DNA of 64,000 bases from SZUA-37 sp964472525 (GCA_964472525.1 CAYYLL010000003.1:1-64000), one strand, 5' to 3'; shown: positions 9,612 through 18,197, counted from the first letter of the stretch. Made by a program: numbers and translations. The notes: a model not told the origin generated them from the sequence alone.

Positions 9612-9689
9612 CGGGTTATTGATAACATTTGTTATCTAAAACTGAAACTAAGATATTTAGTAACGAACAATTAATTTAGAGAATTTGAA

Positions 9690-10007
9690 ATGGCAGCAGC
9701 AAACCAAAATATTCGTATTCGTTTAAAAGCATTCGACCATCGCCTGATTGATCAATCAGCGCGTGAAATTGTCGAAACAGCCAAGCGTACCGGCGCATTG
9801 GTCAAAGGTCCTATTCCTTTGCCTACTCGTAAAGAGCGTTACACTATTTTAATTTCTCCGCATGTAAATAAAGATGCTCGGGATCAATACGAAATTCGTA
9901 CGCACAAGCGCATGATGGATATTTTGCAACCTACCGATAAAACAGTAGATGCACTAATGAAACTGGATCTCGCTGCCGGTGTAGATGTTCAGATTCAATT
10001 AAATTAA
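9690..10007 (+). CDS. rpsJ: 30S ribosomal protein S10
   Basis: This 105-residue protein, slightly longer than the 103 of E. coli, carries the S10 core NIRIRLKAFDHRLIDQSA and the loop LPTRKERYTILISPHVNKDARDQYE in two blocks. S10 is part of the 30S head and, as NusE, of antitermination complexes. It follows tuf after only 78 bp, so the S10 gene set is joined directly to the str genes. No long E. coli-like L4-responsive leader can fit in that spacer. Confidence 0.99.
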   Translation: MAAANQNIRIRLKAFDHRLIDQSAREIVETAKRTGALVKGPIPLPTRKERYTILISPHVNKDARDQYEIRTHKRMMDILQPTDKTVDALMKLDLAAGVDVQIQLN

Positions 10008-10052
10008 AGCTAATTAATACTTAAATACAAGTAATTTTAAAGAGATACGATA

Positions 10053-10688
10053 ATGACAATTGGTGTAGTAGGCCGCAAAGTAGGTATGACACGCATCTTT
10101 ACAGATGAAGGCGCATCATTGCCTGTGACTGTTATACAAGTGGAAACAAATCGTGTTACTCAGTTGAAGACGGTCGAAACAGACGGTTATCATGCGGTAC
10201 AGGTGACAACGGGTAGCAAGAAAGCGTCACGCTTAAACAAACCTAAAGCTGGGCATTTTGCAAAAGCAGGTGTGGAAGCGGGTCGCGGTTTGTGGGAATT
10301 CCGCTTGAATAATGGTGAAGGTGAAGATTTGGCAGCAAATAGCGAAATTAAAGTCGATATTTTTGAAGCGGGCCAGAAAGTGGATGTTTGCGGAACCAGT
10401 ATTGGTAAAGGTTTTCAGGGCGTTATTAAACGTTACAATTTTGCAATGCAAGACGCAACTCATGGTAACTCACTGTCGCATCGTGCGCCGGGTTCGATTG
10501 GTCAATGTCAAACACCTGGTCGTGTTTGGAAAGGCAAAAAAATGTCAGGCCAAATGGGTAACATAAAAACAACGGTACAAAATTTAGAAGTTGTGCGTGT
10601 TGATACCGAGCGTAACTTGTTATTAGTTAAAGGCGCTGTGCCCGGTGCTAAAGGTGGTGATGTTGTTATTCGCCCGGCAGTGAAGTAA
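10053..10688 (+). CDS. rplC: 50S ribosomal protein L3
   Basis: This 211-residue L3 begins MTIGVVGRKVGMTRIFTDEG and contains the conserved FAMQDATHGNSLSHRAPGSI loop, in which the glutamine that is methylated by PrmB in other bacteria is present, and GKKMSGQMGN. L3 binds near the 3' end of 23S rRNA and is required early in 50S assembly. It is the second gene of the S10 set, 12 nt before rplD. Confidence 0.99.
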   Translation: MTIGVVGRKVGMTRIFTDEGASLPVTVIQVETNRVTQLKTVETDGYHAVQVTTGSKKASRLNKPKAGHFAKAGVEAGRGLWEFRLNNGEGEDLAANSEIKVDIFEAGQKVDVCGTSIGKGFQGVIKRYNFAMQDATHGNSLSHRAPGSIGQCQTPGRVWKGKKMSGQMGNIKTTVQNLEVVRVDTERNLLLVKGAVPGAKGGDVVIRPAVK

Positions 10689-10700
10689 GGGGTTAATATC

Positions 10701-11324
10701 ATGGAATTAAATTTAACAACAGCAACAGGTAAAGCCTCTAAAAAAGCAATTGAAGTTTCAGATGCAAACTTTGGTCGTGAGTTTAACGAGTCTCTTGTTC
10801 ATCAAGCGGTTACTGCTTATTTAGCGGGTGGTCGTCAGGGTTCTGTTGCACAAAAGAATAGAGCTGCCGTTAGCGGTGGTGGTAAAAAACCTTTTAAACA
10901 AAAAGGGACTGGTCGAGCACGTGCGGGTACCACTCGTGGTCCAATCTGGCGTTCTGGTGGTGTGACATTTGCTGCACAACCTCGTGACTACAGCCAAAAG
11001 CTGAACAAAAAAATGTATACCGCTTCAATTCGTTCAATTTTATCAGAGCTCGTTCGTTTGGAGCGCCTGGTTGTTGTTGATGATATTAAAATGGATGCAC
11101 CTAAAACAAAAGAGTTGGTTGGAAAACTGACTGCATTGGGTGTAATCAATGGTGCATTAATTGTAATGGATGAGTTAACCGACGCGGTTGCTTTATCTGT
11201 ACGTAATATTCCACATGTGGATGCTTGTCAGTCTGATGATATCAATCCAGTTAATTTGGTCGGTTATGACAAAGTTGTAATGACAGCATCAGCCGTGAAA
11301 AAAATTGAGGAGACATTGTCATGA
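10701..11324 (+). CDS. rplD: 50S ribosomal protein L4
   Basis: This 207-residue L4 has the extended tunnel loop KKPFKQKGTGRARAGTTRGP and the C-terminal globular part (LVGYDKVVMTASAVKKIEE). L4 lines the peptide exit tunnel and in E. coli represses its own operon. The leader needed for E. coli-type L4 attenuation is not seen upstream of rpsJ here. The stop codon overlaps the rplW start by 4 nt (ATGA), indicating translational coupling. Confidence 0.99.
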   Translation: MELNLTTATGKASKKAIEVSDANFGREFNESLVHQAVTAYLAGGRQGSVAQKNRAAVSGGGKKPFKQKGTGRARAGTTRGPIWRSGGVTFAAQPRDYSQKLNKKMYTASIRSILSELVRLERLVVVDDIKMDAPKTKELVGKLTALGVINGALIVMDELTDAVALSVRNIPHVDACQSDDINPVNLVGYDKVVMTASAVKKIEETLS

Positions 11325-11617
11325 GAGAACAGGATTTAATGACAGTTTTACTTGCGCCTCACGTTTCTGAAAAGAGTTCGATTGTTGCGGATAAAAACAA
11401 TCAGTTTGTATTTAAAGTAGCACCTGCTGCGAATAAAGCAGACATCAAAGAGGCTGTAGAGCTGATGTTTGATGTGAAAGTTGCAGATGTTAACGTTTTG
11501 AATGTCAATGGCAAGAAAAAACGTAATCGTTATGGTGCTGGTCAGCGTAAAAACTGGCGTAAAGCGTACGTTACATTAGAGCAAGGCCAGGATATTAACT
11601 TCCTGGGTGCAGAGTAA
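11321..11617 (+). CDS. rplW: 50S ribosomal protein L23
   Basis: This 98-residue L23 has the motifs LLAPHVSEKSS, FKVAPAANKADIKEAVELMF and VNGKKKRNRYGAGQRKNWRK. L23 sits at the tunnel exit and is the docking site for trigger factor and SRP. Its ATG overlaps the end of rplD in the arrangement ATGA. Length and sequence fit the bacterial family. Confidence 0.99.
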   Translation: MREQDLMTVLLAPHVSEKSSIVADKNNQFVFKVAPAANKADIKEAVELMFDVKVADVNVLNVNGKKKRNRYGAGQRKNWRKAYVTLEQGQDINFLGAE

Positions 11618-11635
11618 AAGGTTTAGGAAAGTCTG

Positions 11636-12463
11636 ATGGCAGTTATTAAAGTAAAACCGACTTCACCGGGTCGCCGTTTCACGGTCAAGATTTCGCATCC
11701 TGATTTACATAAAGGCGCGCCACATGCACCTTTACTGGAAAAGAAATCTAAATCGGGTGGTCGTAACAATTATGGTCGTATTACTACTCGACACATTGGT
11801 GGTGGGCACAAGCAACATTACCGTTTAATCGACTTTAAACGTAATAAAGACGGTATTCCAGCAAAAGTGGAACGTTTGGAATATGATCCAAATCGTACAT
11901 CAAATATTGCATTGTTGTTGTTTGCTGATGGTGAACGCCGTTACATTATTGCTGCGCAAGGTATGAAGCAGGGTGATGAGCTTTTGTCGGGTGCCGATGC
12001 GCCAATTAAAACAGGTAACTGTTTGCCTTTGCGTAATATTCCAGTGGGTAGTGTGGTTCATTGTATTGAAATGAAACCAGGTAAAGGCGCACAGATGATT
12101 CGTAGTGCCGGCACTTCAGCTCAGTTGGTTGCGCGTGAAGGTGACTATGCCACTTTAAGATTACGTTCTGGTGAAATGCGTAAAGTATTATCGAATTGCC
12201 GTGCAACCTTAGGTTCAGTGAGCAATTCAGAACATAACCTGCGTAAGTTAGGTAAAGCCGGTGCTTCACGCTGGCGCGGTGTTCGTCCAACCGTTCGCGG
12301 TGTGGCAATGAACCCGGTTGATCACCCGCATGGTGGTGGTGAAGGTCGTACATCCGGTGGTCGTCATCCAGTAAGTCCATGGGGTACGCCAACGAAAGGT
12401 TACAAAACTCGTAGTAATAAACGTACTGATAAATTAATCGTACGTCGTCGCAACAAGAAATAA
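11636..12463 (+). CDS. rplB: 50S ribosomal protein L2
   Basis: This 275-residue L2 begins MAVIKVKPTSPGRRFTVKI and has the highly conserved GGRNNYGRITTRHIGGGHKQ stretch and the C-terminal VDHPHGGGEGRTSGGRHPVS segment containing the conserved histidine near the peptidyl transferase centre. L2 joins the subunits and supports peptide-bond formation. It sits 18 nt after rplW. Confidence 0.99.
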   Translation: MAVIKVKPTSPGRRFTVKISHPDLHKGAPHAPLLEKKSKSGGRNNYGRITTRHIGGGHKQHYRLIDFKRNKDGIPAKVERLEYDPNRTSNIALLLFADGERRYIIAAQGMKQGDELLSGADAPIKTGNCLPLRNIPVGSVVHCIEMKPGKGAQMIRSAGTSAQLVAREGDYATLRLRSGEMRKVLSNCRATLGSVSNSEHNLRKLGKAGASRWRGVRPTVRGVAMNPVDHPHGGGEGRTSGGRHPVSPWGTPTKGYKTRSNKRTDKLIVRRRNKK

Positions 12464-12483
12464 TTGAATAGAGGGTAGCTAAG

Positions 12484-12756
12484 GTGTCACGTTCCATTAG
12501 AAAAGGTCCATTTTTAGATTTGCATTTGGTTAAAAAAGTCCAAGCGGCTCTTGACTCAAATAGTAAAAAACCAATTAAAACCTGGTCGCGTCGCTCTATG
12601 GTTATTCCAGACATGATCGGTTTAACAATTGCAGTACATAACGGTCGCCAGCATGTACCAGTTTTAATCAGCGACAACATGATTGGTCATAAGTTAGGTG
12701 AATTTGCACCAACGCGTACTTTTCGTGGTCATACTGCAGATAAGAAATCTAAGTAA
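12484..12756 (+). CDS. rpsS: 30S ribosomal protein S19
   Basis: This 90-residue S19 begins MSRSIRKGPFLDLHLVKKV and carries the WSRRSMVIPDMIGLTIAVHN and GHKLGEFAPTRTFRGH signatures. S19 forms a complex with S13 in the 30S head. The start is GTG at 12484, preceded by a GAGGGTAGC ribosome binding region. It is the fifth gene of the S10 set. Confidence 0.99.
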   Translation: MSRSIRKGPFLDLHLVKKVQAALDSNSKKPIKTWSRRSMVIPDMIGLTIAVHNGRQHVPVLISDNMIGHKLGEFAPTRTFRGHTADKKSK

Positions 12757-12767
12757 AGGTTGGAATG

Positions 12768-13100
12768 ATGGAAACTGTTGCTAAATTAAAGAATGCACAA
12801 ATCTCTGCTCAAAAAGTAAGATTGGTTGCAAATCAGGTTCGCGGTGTGCCGGTTGAGCGTGCATTACAATTATTAACATTCAGCACTAAAAAAGCGGCTG
12901 TATTAGTTAAGAAAGTATTGGAATCTGCGATTGCCAATGCGGAACACAATGAAGGTGCAGATATTGACGAATTACGAGTCAATAAAATCTTTGTTGATGA
13001 AGGTCCAACAATGAAACGTTGGCAAGCGCGCGCAAAAGGTGCTGCGTACCATATTTTAAAACGATCAAGTCACATTACTGTGATGGTTTCAGACAAATAA
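12768..13100 (+). CDS. rplV: 50S ribosomal protein L22
   Basis: L22 has a long beta hairpin lining the exit tunnel. Two ATGs are adjacent (12765 and 12768). I chose 12768 because the protein then begins METVAKLKNAQISAQKVRL, has 110 residues exactly as in E. coli, and lies 8 nt after AAAGG. Motifs include TKKAAVLVKKVLESAIANAE and MKRWQARAKGAAYHILKR. It overlaps nothing and follows rpsS by about 11 nt. Confidence 0.98.
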   Translation: METVAKLKNAQISAQKVRLVANQVRGVPVERALQLLTFSTKKAAVLVKKVLESAIANAEHNEGADIDELRVNKIFVDEGPTMKRWQARAKGAAYHILKRSSHITVMVSDK

Positions 13101-13111
13101 GAGAGTAGACG

Positions 13112-13795
13112 ATGGGGCAAAAAGTACATCCAACGGGTATCCGCTTAGGCATAGTCAAAGACTATACCTCGAAATGGTATGCCAACTCGAAAGACTATCC
13201 TGAGTACTTAAATCAGGATTTAAAAACACGTGCTTTCTTAAAAGACAAATTGAAAACAGCTTCTGTTAGCCGTATTCAAATTGAACGTACTCACGGTAGC
13301 GCAAATATTACTATTCACACTGCGCGACCTGGTTTGGTTATTGGTAAAAAAGGTGAAGATATAGAACGTCTTCGCAATGAAGTCACTTCATTGATGGCCT
13401 TACCCAAAGTACATATTAACATTGAAGAAATTCGTAAGCCTGAACTAGATGCAACGTTAGTTGCTGAAGGTATTGCTTCTCAGCTTGAACGTCGGATTAT
13501 GTTCCGTCGTGCAATGAAGCGTGCGGTAAGTAATACTATGCGTTTAGGTGCTCAAGGCGTAAAAATTAACGTCGGTGGCCGTTTAAACGGTGCCGAGATT
13601 GCACGAAGTGAATGGTATCGTGAAGGTCGTGTGCCATTACATACATTACGTGCTGATATTGATTACGGTGTTGCTTCTGCTTTAACCACTTACGGGATCA
13701 TTGGCGTAAAAGTCTGGATCTTTAAAGGTGAAGTTATTGGTGCGCAAGAGCAAGCTAATAAAGAAGCAGAACCTGCGAAAGCAGCAGCGAAGTAA
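13112..13795 (+). CDS. rpsC: 30S ribosomal protein S3
   Basis: This 227-residue S3 begins MGQKVHPTGIRLGIVKDYTS. The KH domain has the GxxG-type motif PGLVIGKKGEDIERLR, and the C-terminal domain shows the GRLNGAEIARSEWYREGRVP signature. S3 lines the mRNA entry channel and has helicase activity together with S4. The C-terminus is Ala/Lys/Glu-rich, as in relatives. Confidence 0.99.
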   Translation: MGQKVHPTGIRLGIVKDYTSKWYANSKDYPEYLNQDLKTRAFLKDKLKTASVSRIQIERTHGSANITIHTARPGLVIGKKGEDIERLRNEVTSLMALPKVHINIEEIRKPELDATLVAEGIASQLERRIMFRRAMKRAVSNTMRLGAQGVKINVGGRLNGAEIARSEWYREGRVPLHTLRADIDYGVASALTTYGIIGVKVWIFKGEVIGAQEQANKEAEPAKAAAK

Positions 13796-13820
13796 GATTA
13801 GGATATTGTAGGAGAACATC

Positions 13821-14234
13821 ATGCTGCAGCCGAAACGTACAAAATTTCGTAAGCAACAAAAAGGGCGGAACCGAGGTTTAGCTCAACGTGGTAGTAAAGT
13901 GAGCTTTGGTGAGTTTGGTTTAAAATCAACTGAACGCGGTCGTATTACGGCTCGCCAAATTGAAGCGGCACGTCGTGCTATGACACGTTATATTAAACGT
14001 GGTGGTAAAATATGGATTCGTATTTTCCCAGACAAACCTATTACTCAAAAGCCATTAGAAGTTCGGCAGGGTAAAGGTAAAGGTAATGTTGAGTATTGGG
14101 TATGCCAAATTCAACCTGGTCGTATGTTATATGAAATGGAAGGTGTGACTGAAGAAATTGCACGTGAAGCATTCCGTTTAGCAGCGGCGAAATTACCACT
14201 TGGAACAACATTTGTTACTCGGACGGTATTGTAA
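13821..14234 (+). CDS. rplP: 50S ribosomal protein L16
   Basis: This 137-residue L16 begins MLQPKRTKFRKQQKGRNRGL and has the GGKIWIRIFPDKPITQKPLE and MRSGKG-like (VRQGKGKGNVEYWV) segments. L16 contacts the A-site tRNA elbow. The start has a GGAG ribosome binding site. Its TAA stop overlaps the ATG of rpmC by one base, which implies coupling. Confidence 0.99.
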   Translation: MLQPKRTKFRKQQKGRNRGLAQRGSKVSFGEFGLKSTERGRITARQIEAARRAMTRYIKRGGKIWIRIFPDKPITQKPLEVRQGKGKGNVEYWVCQIQPGRMLYEMEGVTEEIAREAFRLAAAKLPLGTTFVTRTVL

Positions 14235-14434
14235 TGAAAGCAATTGATTTAAGAGCAAAAGATCCTGCTGATTTAAACAAAGAATTAACTGCAAAATTAC
14301 GTGAGCAATTTAACTTGCGTATGCAGCGAGGTTCTGGACAGTTAACTCGTTCACACCAACTTAAAGAAGTGCGTCGGACTATTGCCCGAATTAAAACTAT
14401 TCTGAATGAAAAGAAAGCAGGTAATGCAGCATGA
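14234..14434 (+). CDS. rpmC: 50S ribosomal protein L29
   Basis: This 66-residue L29 is a short two-helix protein at the tunnel exit beside L23. It begins MKAIDLRAKDPADLNKELTA and has the LREQFNLRMQRGSGQL and RRTIARIKTILNEKK signatures. Its start overlaps the rplP stop and its end overlaps the rpsQ start by 4 nt, so the three genes form a tightly coupled string. Confidence 0.98.
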   Translation: MKAIDLRAKDPADLNKELTAKLREQFNLRMQRGSGQLTRSHQLKEVRRTIARIKTILNEKKAGNAA

Positions 14435-14694
14435 GTGAAGCGAAAGTAAAACGTACTGTAACAGGTGTCGTAACAAGTAATAAAATGGATAAAACCATTA
14501 CCGTTATGATCGAGAATGTTGTCAAACATCCTGTTTATGGTAAGTACATTAAGCGTTCAAGCAAAGTACATGCGCATGACGAAAAAAATGAATGCAATAT
14601 GGGTGATACTGTAGAAGTTGTAGAGTGTCGTCCTTTGTCCAAGTCTAAAACTTGGAATTTGGAAAAAATCGTAACACGTGCTGAAACGGTTTAG
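14431..14694 (+). CDS. rpsQ: 30S ribosomal protein S17
   Basis: This 87-residue OB-fold protein carries GVVTSNKMDKTITVMIE, the conserved HPVYGKYIKRSSKVHAHDE loop, and GDTVEVVECRPLSKSKTW. S17 is an early 16S rRNA binder in the body of the 30S subunit. It starts inside the end of rpmC (ATGA overlap). In E. coli it is the last S10-operon gene; here rplN follows after 34 nt without an obvious terminator. Confidence 0.99.
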   Translation: MSEAKVKRTVTGVVTSNKMDKTITVMIENVVKHPVYGKYIKRSSKVHAHDEKNECNMGDTVEVVECRPLSKSKTWNLEKIVTRAETV

Positions 14695-14728
14695 CACAGT
14701 TAATTAATTTAAAGAATCGGAGTAAACC

Positions 14729-15097
14729 ATGATTCAGATGCAAACACAGCTTCAAGTTGCCGACAACAGTGGTGCTCGTCGTGTTCAATGTATAAAAGTG
14801 TTGGGCGGATCGAAGCGTCGTTACGCAGGTATTGGTGACATTATTAAAGTGAGCATCAAAGAAGCTATTCCTCGTGGCAAAGTGAAAAAAGGTGATGTTC
14901 ACAATGCGGTTGTAGTACGTACTCGTAAAGGTGTGCGTCGTCCAGATGGTTCAGTGATTCGTTTTGACAGTAATGCAGCAGTATTATTGAATGCAAATTT
15001 ACAGCCCATTGGCACACGTATTTTTGGACCGGTTACTCGTGAATTACGAAATGAAAAATTCATGAAAATCATTTCTTTAGCCCCTGAAGTATTGTAG
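14729..15097 (+). CDS. rplN: 50S ribosomal protein L14
   Basis: This 122-residue L14 is identical in length to E. coli L14, begins MIQMQTQLQVADNSGARRV, and has the signature AIPRGKVKKGDVHNAVVVRT. L14 sits at the subunit interface, forms bridges to 16S rRNA, and is the target of the silencing factor RsfS. It is the first gene of the spc set, with a GGAG ribosome binding site. Confidence 0.99.
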   Translation: MIQMQTQLQVADNSGARRVQCIKVLGGSKRRYAGIGDIIKVSIKEAIPRGKVKKGDVHNAVVVRTRKGVRRPDGSVIRFDSNAAVLLNANLQPIGTRIFGPVTRELRNEKFMKIISLAPEVL

Positions 15098-15118
15098 AGA
15101 AGGCACGGAGTTCTCATT

Positions 15119-15439
15119 ATGAATAAGATTCGTAAAGGTGATGACGTTATCGTTTTAGCCGGTAAAGACAAAGGTAAACGCGGTACTGTTACACAAGTAA
15201 TTGTCGAAGACAAAAAAGTTGTTATCGAAAATATTAATGTTGCTAAAAAGCACCAGAAGCCGAATCCTGCTTCGGGTACGCCGGGTGGCATTGTTGAAGT
15301 TGAAATGCCAATGCAAGCATCGAATGTTGCTGTGTTTAATACCGTAACAGGTAAAGCAGATCGTGTTGGTTTTAAAACATTAGAAGATGGCCGTAAAGTT
15401 CGTTATTTTAAATCGAACGGCGAAGTAGTAGACGTATAA
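15119..15439 (+). CDS. rplX: 50S ribosomal protein L24
   Basis: This 106-residue L24 begins with the KOW motif region MNKIRKGDDVIVLAGKDKGK and continues with NVAKKHQKPNPASGTPGGI. L24 is one of the two initiators of 50S assembly and lies near the tunnel exit. It is co-transcribed between rplN and rplE. Confidence 0.99.
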   Translation: MNKIRKGDDVIVLAGKDKGKRGTVTQVIVEDKKVVIENINVAKKHQKPNPASGTPGGIVEVEMPMQASNVAVFNTVTGKADRVGFKTLEDGRKVRYFKSNGEVVDV

Positions 15440-15458
15440 ATACCACAGGTTAATACAA

Positions 15459-16007
15459 ATGGTTAGATTAGAAACAGTTTATAAAGACACAATTGTGCCA
15501 AAGCTAAAAGAACAGTTTGGCTATAAAAGTGTTATGCAAGTGCCACGCATTACAAAAGTTACACTTAATATGGGTGTAGGCGAAGCGTTGAATGACAAAA
15601 AAGTTATGGAACACGCTGTTAGTGACATGGTTAAAATTGCCGGTCAGAAGCCGATTGTTAATAAAGCACGTAAATCCGTTGCAGGTTTTAAAGTGCGCGA
15701 AGGTTGGCCGATTGGTTGTAAAGTAACATTGCGTCGTGATCGTATGTATGAATTTATGGATCGTTTAGTGAGTATCGCTATCCCACGTATCCGAGATTTT
15801 CGTGGCTTAAACCCAAAATCTTTTGACGGTCGTGGCAATTACAGCATGGGTGTTCAGGAACAAATTATTTTTCCTGAAATTGAATATGATAAAATTGACA
15901 CACTACGTGGAATGGATATTACATTTACAACATCTGCAAAAACAGACGAAGAAGGCCGTGCATTGTTAGCTGCCTTTAACTTCCCGATTAAAGGGCTGGT
16001 AGGTTAG
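15459..16007 (+). CDS. rplE: 50S ribosomal protein L5
   Basis: This 182-residue L5 contains VTLNMGVGEAL, the GQKPIVNKARKSVAGFKVRE segment and LRGMDITFTTSAKTDEEGRA. L5 is part of the central protuberance, binds 5S rRNA with L18 and contacts S13. It is three residues longer than E. coli L5. It lies 20 nt after rplX and 9 nt before rpsN. Confidence 0.99.
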   Translation: MVRLETVYKDTIVPKLKEQFGYKSVMQVPRITKVTLNMGVGEALNDKKVMEHAVSDMVKIAGQKPIVNKARKSVAGFKVREGWPIGCKVTLRRDRMYEFMDRLVSIAIPRIRDFRGLNPKSFDGRGNYSMGVQEQIIFPEIEYDKIDTLRGMDITFTTSAKTDEEGRALLAAFNFPIKGLVG

Positions 16008-16016
16008 GAGAGAATC

Positions 16017-16322
16017 ATGGCTAAAATGTGTATGAAAGAGCGTGAAAAGAAACGCATCAAAACGGTTGCAAAATATGCGGCTAAACGTGCTGAATTAAAA
16101 GCAATGATTAAAGATGATAATGTTTCTTTTGAAGACCGTATGGAAGCTCAAAAAGCATTACAAAAGTTACCTCGCAACGCGAACCCGGTTCGTGTGCAGC
16201 GACGTTGTCAAATTACCGGTCGCCCACATGCGGTGTATCGTAAGTTTGGTTTGTGTCGTAACAAATTACGTGAAGCTGCAATGCGCGGTGATGTGCCTGG
16301 TTTACACAAGGCGAGTTGGTAG
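16017..16322 (+). CDS. rpsN: 30S ribosomal protein S14 (zinc-independent long form)
   Basis: This 101-residue S14 is the long form. It ends with RPHAVYRKFGLCRNKLREAA and GDVPGLHKASW. It lacks the paired CxxC zinc ligands found in the short 61-residue form, so it is the zinc-independent kind, as in E. coli. S14 is a late-assembling protein of the 30S head. Confidence 0.99.
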   Translation: MAKMCMKEREKKRIKTVAKYAAKRAELKAMIKDDNVSFEDRMEAQKALQKLPRNANPVRVQRRCQITGRPHAVYRKFGLCRNKLREAAMRGDVPGLHKASW

Positions 16323-16362
16323 TCTTTAAGACGGCCAAGATAGAATTTAGGAGAACAGAATT

Positions 16363-16755
16363 ATGATGACTGACCCAATCGCTGACTTGTTAACACGTGT
16401 TCGTAACGGTTTGCATGCGTCAAAAGTCGATGTAACTATGCGTACTTCAAAGCAAAAGCAGGCAATTGCTCAGGTTTTGAAAGACGAAGGTTTTATTAAT
16501 GATTTTTCAGTTGCAGATGATGAAGGCAAATTAAATTTAAATATTGTTTTAAAATATTTTGAAGGCAAGCCTGTTATCGATAAAATCAAACGTATTAGTC
16601 GTCCTGGTCTTCGTATATATAAAGGTAGTGATGAATTACCTAAAGTAATGGGTGGTTTAGGGATTGCGATTATCTCTACATCAAAAGGTTTAATGTCTGA
16701 TCGTGCTGCGCGTAAAGCTGGGCATGGTGGCGAAGTACTTTGTACCGTACAGTAA
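16363..16755 (+). CDS. rpsH: 30S ribosomal protein S8
   Basis: This 130-residue S8 begins MMTDPIADLLTRVRNGLHAS and contains SRPGLRIYKGSDELPKVMGG and the C-terminal STSKGLMSDRAARKAGHGGE. S8 binds the central domain of 16S rRNA and in E. coli represses the spc operon. Two ATGs are adjacent; the first gives the common 130-residue length and follows GGAG by a normal distance. Confidence 0.99.
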   Translation: MMTDPIADLLTRVRNGLHASKVDVTMRTSKQKQAIAQVLKDEGFINDFSVADDEGKLNLNIVLKYFEGKPVIDKIKRISRPGLRIYKGSDELPKVMGGLGIAIISTSKGLMSDRAARKAGHGGEVLCTVQ

Positions 16756-16777
16756 GCAGTAATTAAGGTTTAATATA

Positions 16778-17305
16778 ATGGCAAGATTAACTCCAGTTGC
16801 AATCCCTAAAGGTGTTGATGTTTCAATCAAAGATCAACATATTAGCGTTAAAGGTTCAAAAGGAACTTTGGAACATGATATTCATTCGGCTGTTGAAGTG
16901 ACATCAGCGGATAATGTGATTTCGTTTGCGTCACGCGAAGGTGCAGCGGGCGCGCCCGCTCAGTCAGGTACAGCGCGTGCATTGATTAACAATATGTTAA
17001 CCGGTGTTACCGAAGGTTTTCAAAAGAAACTGTTACTCGTTGGTGTGGGTTATCGTGCGCAGGCTAAGGGTAAAACGCTGAATTTAACATTAGGGTTTTC
17101 GCATCCAGTTAATTATGAATTACCTGAAGGCGTTTCGGCTGAAACACCAAGCCAGACAGAAATTATAGTCAGCGGTATTGATAAACAACGTGTTGGTCAG
17201 GCCGCAGCAGAAATTCGTGCTTTTCGCCCACCTGAACCTTATAAAGGTAAGGGTGTTAAATATGCTGATGAGCATATTATGCGTAAAGAAGCCAAGAAAA
17301 AATAA
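16778..17305 (+). CDS. rplF: 50S ribosomal protein L6
   Basis: This 175-residue L6 begins MARLTPVAIPKGVDVSIKDQ and ends with the family signature PPEPYKGKGVKYADEHIMRK. L6 lies near the GTPase-associated centre close to the sarcin-ricin loop. The two-repeat structure is visible, with VGVGYRAQAKGKTLNLTLGF starting the second half. Confidence 0.99.
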   Translation: MARLTPVAIPKGVDVSIKDQHISVKGSKGTLEHDIHSAVEVTSADNVISFASREGAAGAPAQSGTARALINNMLTGVTEGFQKKLLLVGVGYRAQAKGKTLNLTLGFSHPVNYELPEGVSAETPSQTEIIVSGIDKQRVGQAAAEIRAFRPPEPYKGKGVKYADEHIMRKEAKKK

Positions 17306-17320
17306 GGTAGGTTAGCTCAA

Positions 17321-17674
17321 ATGAACAAGAAATTATCTCGATTACGCCGTGCACGTAAAACACGCGCTAAAATTCGTGAACTTGTTGTGCCTCGTTTAAC
17401 GATTCACCGCACACCACGTCATATTTACGCGCAAGTGATTGCCGCTGATGGTGAGAAAGTGTTAGCAAGTGCGTCAACCGTACAAGCTGAAATGAAAGCA
17501 AGTTTAAAGAATACGGGTAATATTGATGCGGCAACGGCAGTGGGTAAAGTCATTGCAGAAAAAGCGAAAGCGGCAGGTATTGAACAAGTGGCTTTTGACC
17601 GTTCAGGTTTCCGTTTTCATGGTCGTGTAAAAGCACTTGCTGATGCAGCACGTGAAGCTGGATTAAGTATTTAA
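17321..17674 (+). CDS. rplR: 50S ribosomal protein L18
   Basis: This 117-residue L18 begins with a basic tail (MNKKLSRLRRARKTRAKIRE) and has PRLTIHRTPRHIYAQVI and the C-terminal VAFDRSGFRFHGRVKALADA signature. It binds 5S rRNA together with L5. Length equals the E. coli protein. Confidence 0.99.
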   Translation: MNKKLSRLRRARKTRAKIRELVVPRLTIHRTPRHIYAQVIAADGEKVLASASTVQAEMKASLKNTGNIDAATAVGKVIAEKAKAAGIEQVAFDRSGFRFHGRVKALADAAREAGLSI

Positions 17675-17686
17675 AAGGTAAATATT

Positions 17687-18193
17687 ATGGCAGGATTTGA
17701 AAACTCAACAGCAGCAGATGGCTTACAGGAACGTCTTGTAGATATTCGCCGTGTTGCAAAAGTTGTAAAAGGTGGTCGTATTTTTGGTTTTTCTGCGTTG
17801 ACAGTGGTTGGCGATGGAAATGGCAAAGTAGGTTATGGCCGCGGTAAAGCACGTGAAGTACCGGTTGCTATTCAAAAAGCGATGGAAGACGCACGTAAAA
17901 ACATGAAAACTGTTGAATTGAATGAAGGCACACTGCATTACCCTATTATGGCGCACAAAGGTGCGGCAAAGGTATATATGCAGCCTGCTTCTGATGGTAC
18001 CGGCGTTATTGCGGGTGGCCCAATGCGTGCTGTTTTTGACGTGGTGGGTGTGCATAACGTATTAGCGAAATGTGTCGGAACTAATAATGCAATTAATGTT
18101 GTTCGTGCAACCGTTGATGGCCTGGCAAGTATGTTGTCACCGAAGCAAGTTGCAGCGAAACGCGGCTTAAAAGTCGAAGATATTACGGAATAA
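17687..18193 (+). CDS. rpsE: 30S ribosomal protein S5
   Basis: This 168-residue S5 shows the double-stranded RNA binding signature VVKGGRIFGFSALTVVGDGN and the C-terminal domain with PASDGTGVIAGGPMRAVFDV. S5 acts in decoding fidelity and in mRNA entry with S3 and S4. It is 12 nt after rplR and 4 nt before rpmD. Confidence 0.99.
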   Translation: MAGFENSTAADGLQERLVDIRRVAKVVKGGRIFGFSALTVVGDGNGKVGYGRGKAREVPVAIQKAMEDARKNMKTVELNEGTLHYPIMAHKGAAKVYMQPASDGTGVIAGGPMRAVFDVVGVHNVLAKCVGTNNAINVVRATVDGLASMLSPKQVAAKRGLKVEDITE

Positions 18194-18197
18194 GATA

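Noticed and set aside
9621..9636. GATAAC-ATTT-GTTATC between tuf and rpsJ as a terminator separating str and S10
   Set aside because: The stem is short and AT-rich and is followed by an A-rich run rather than Ts.
12006..12680. Long antisense reading frame of 224 codons across rplB and rpsS
   Set aside because: It lies wholly opposite strongly conserved ribosomal genes, and its product looks like no protein. Long antisense frames arise by codon bias.
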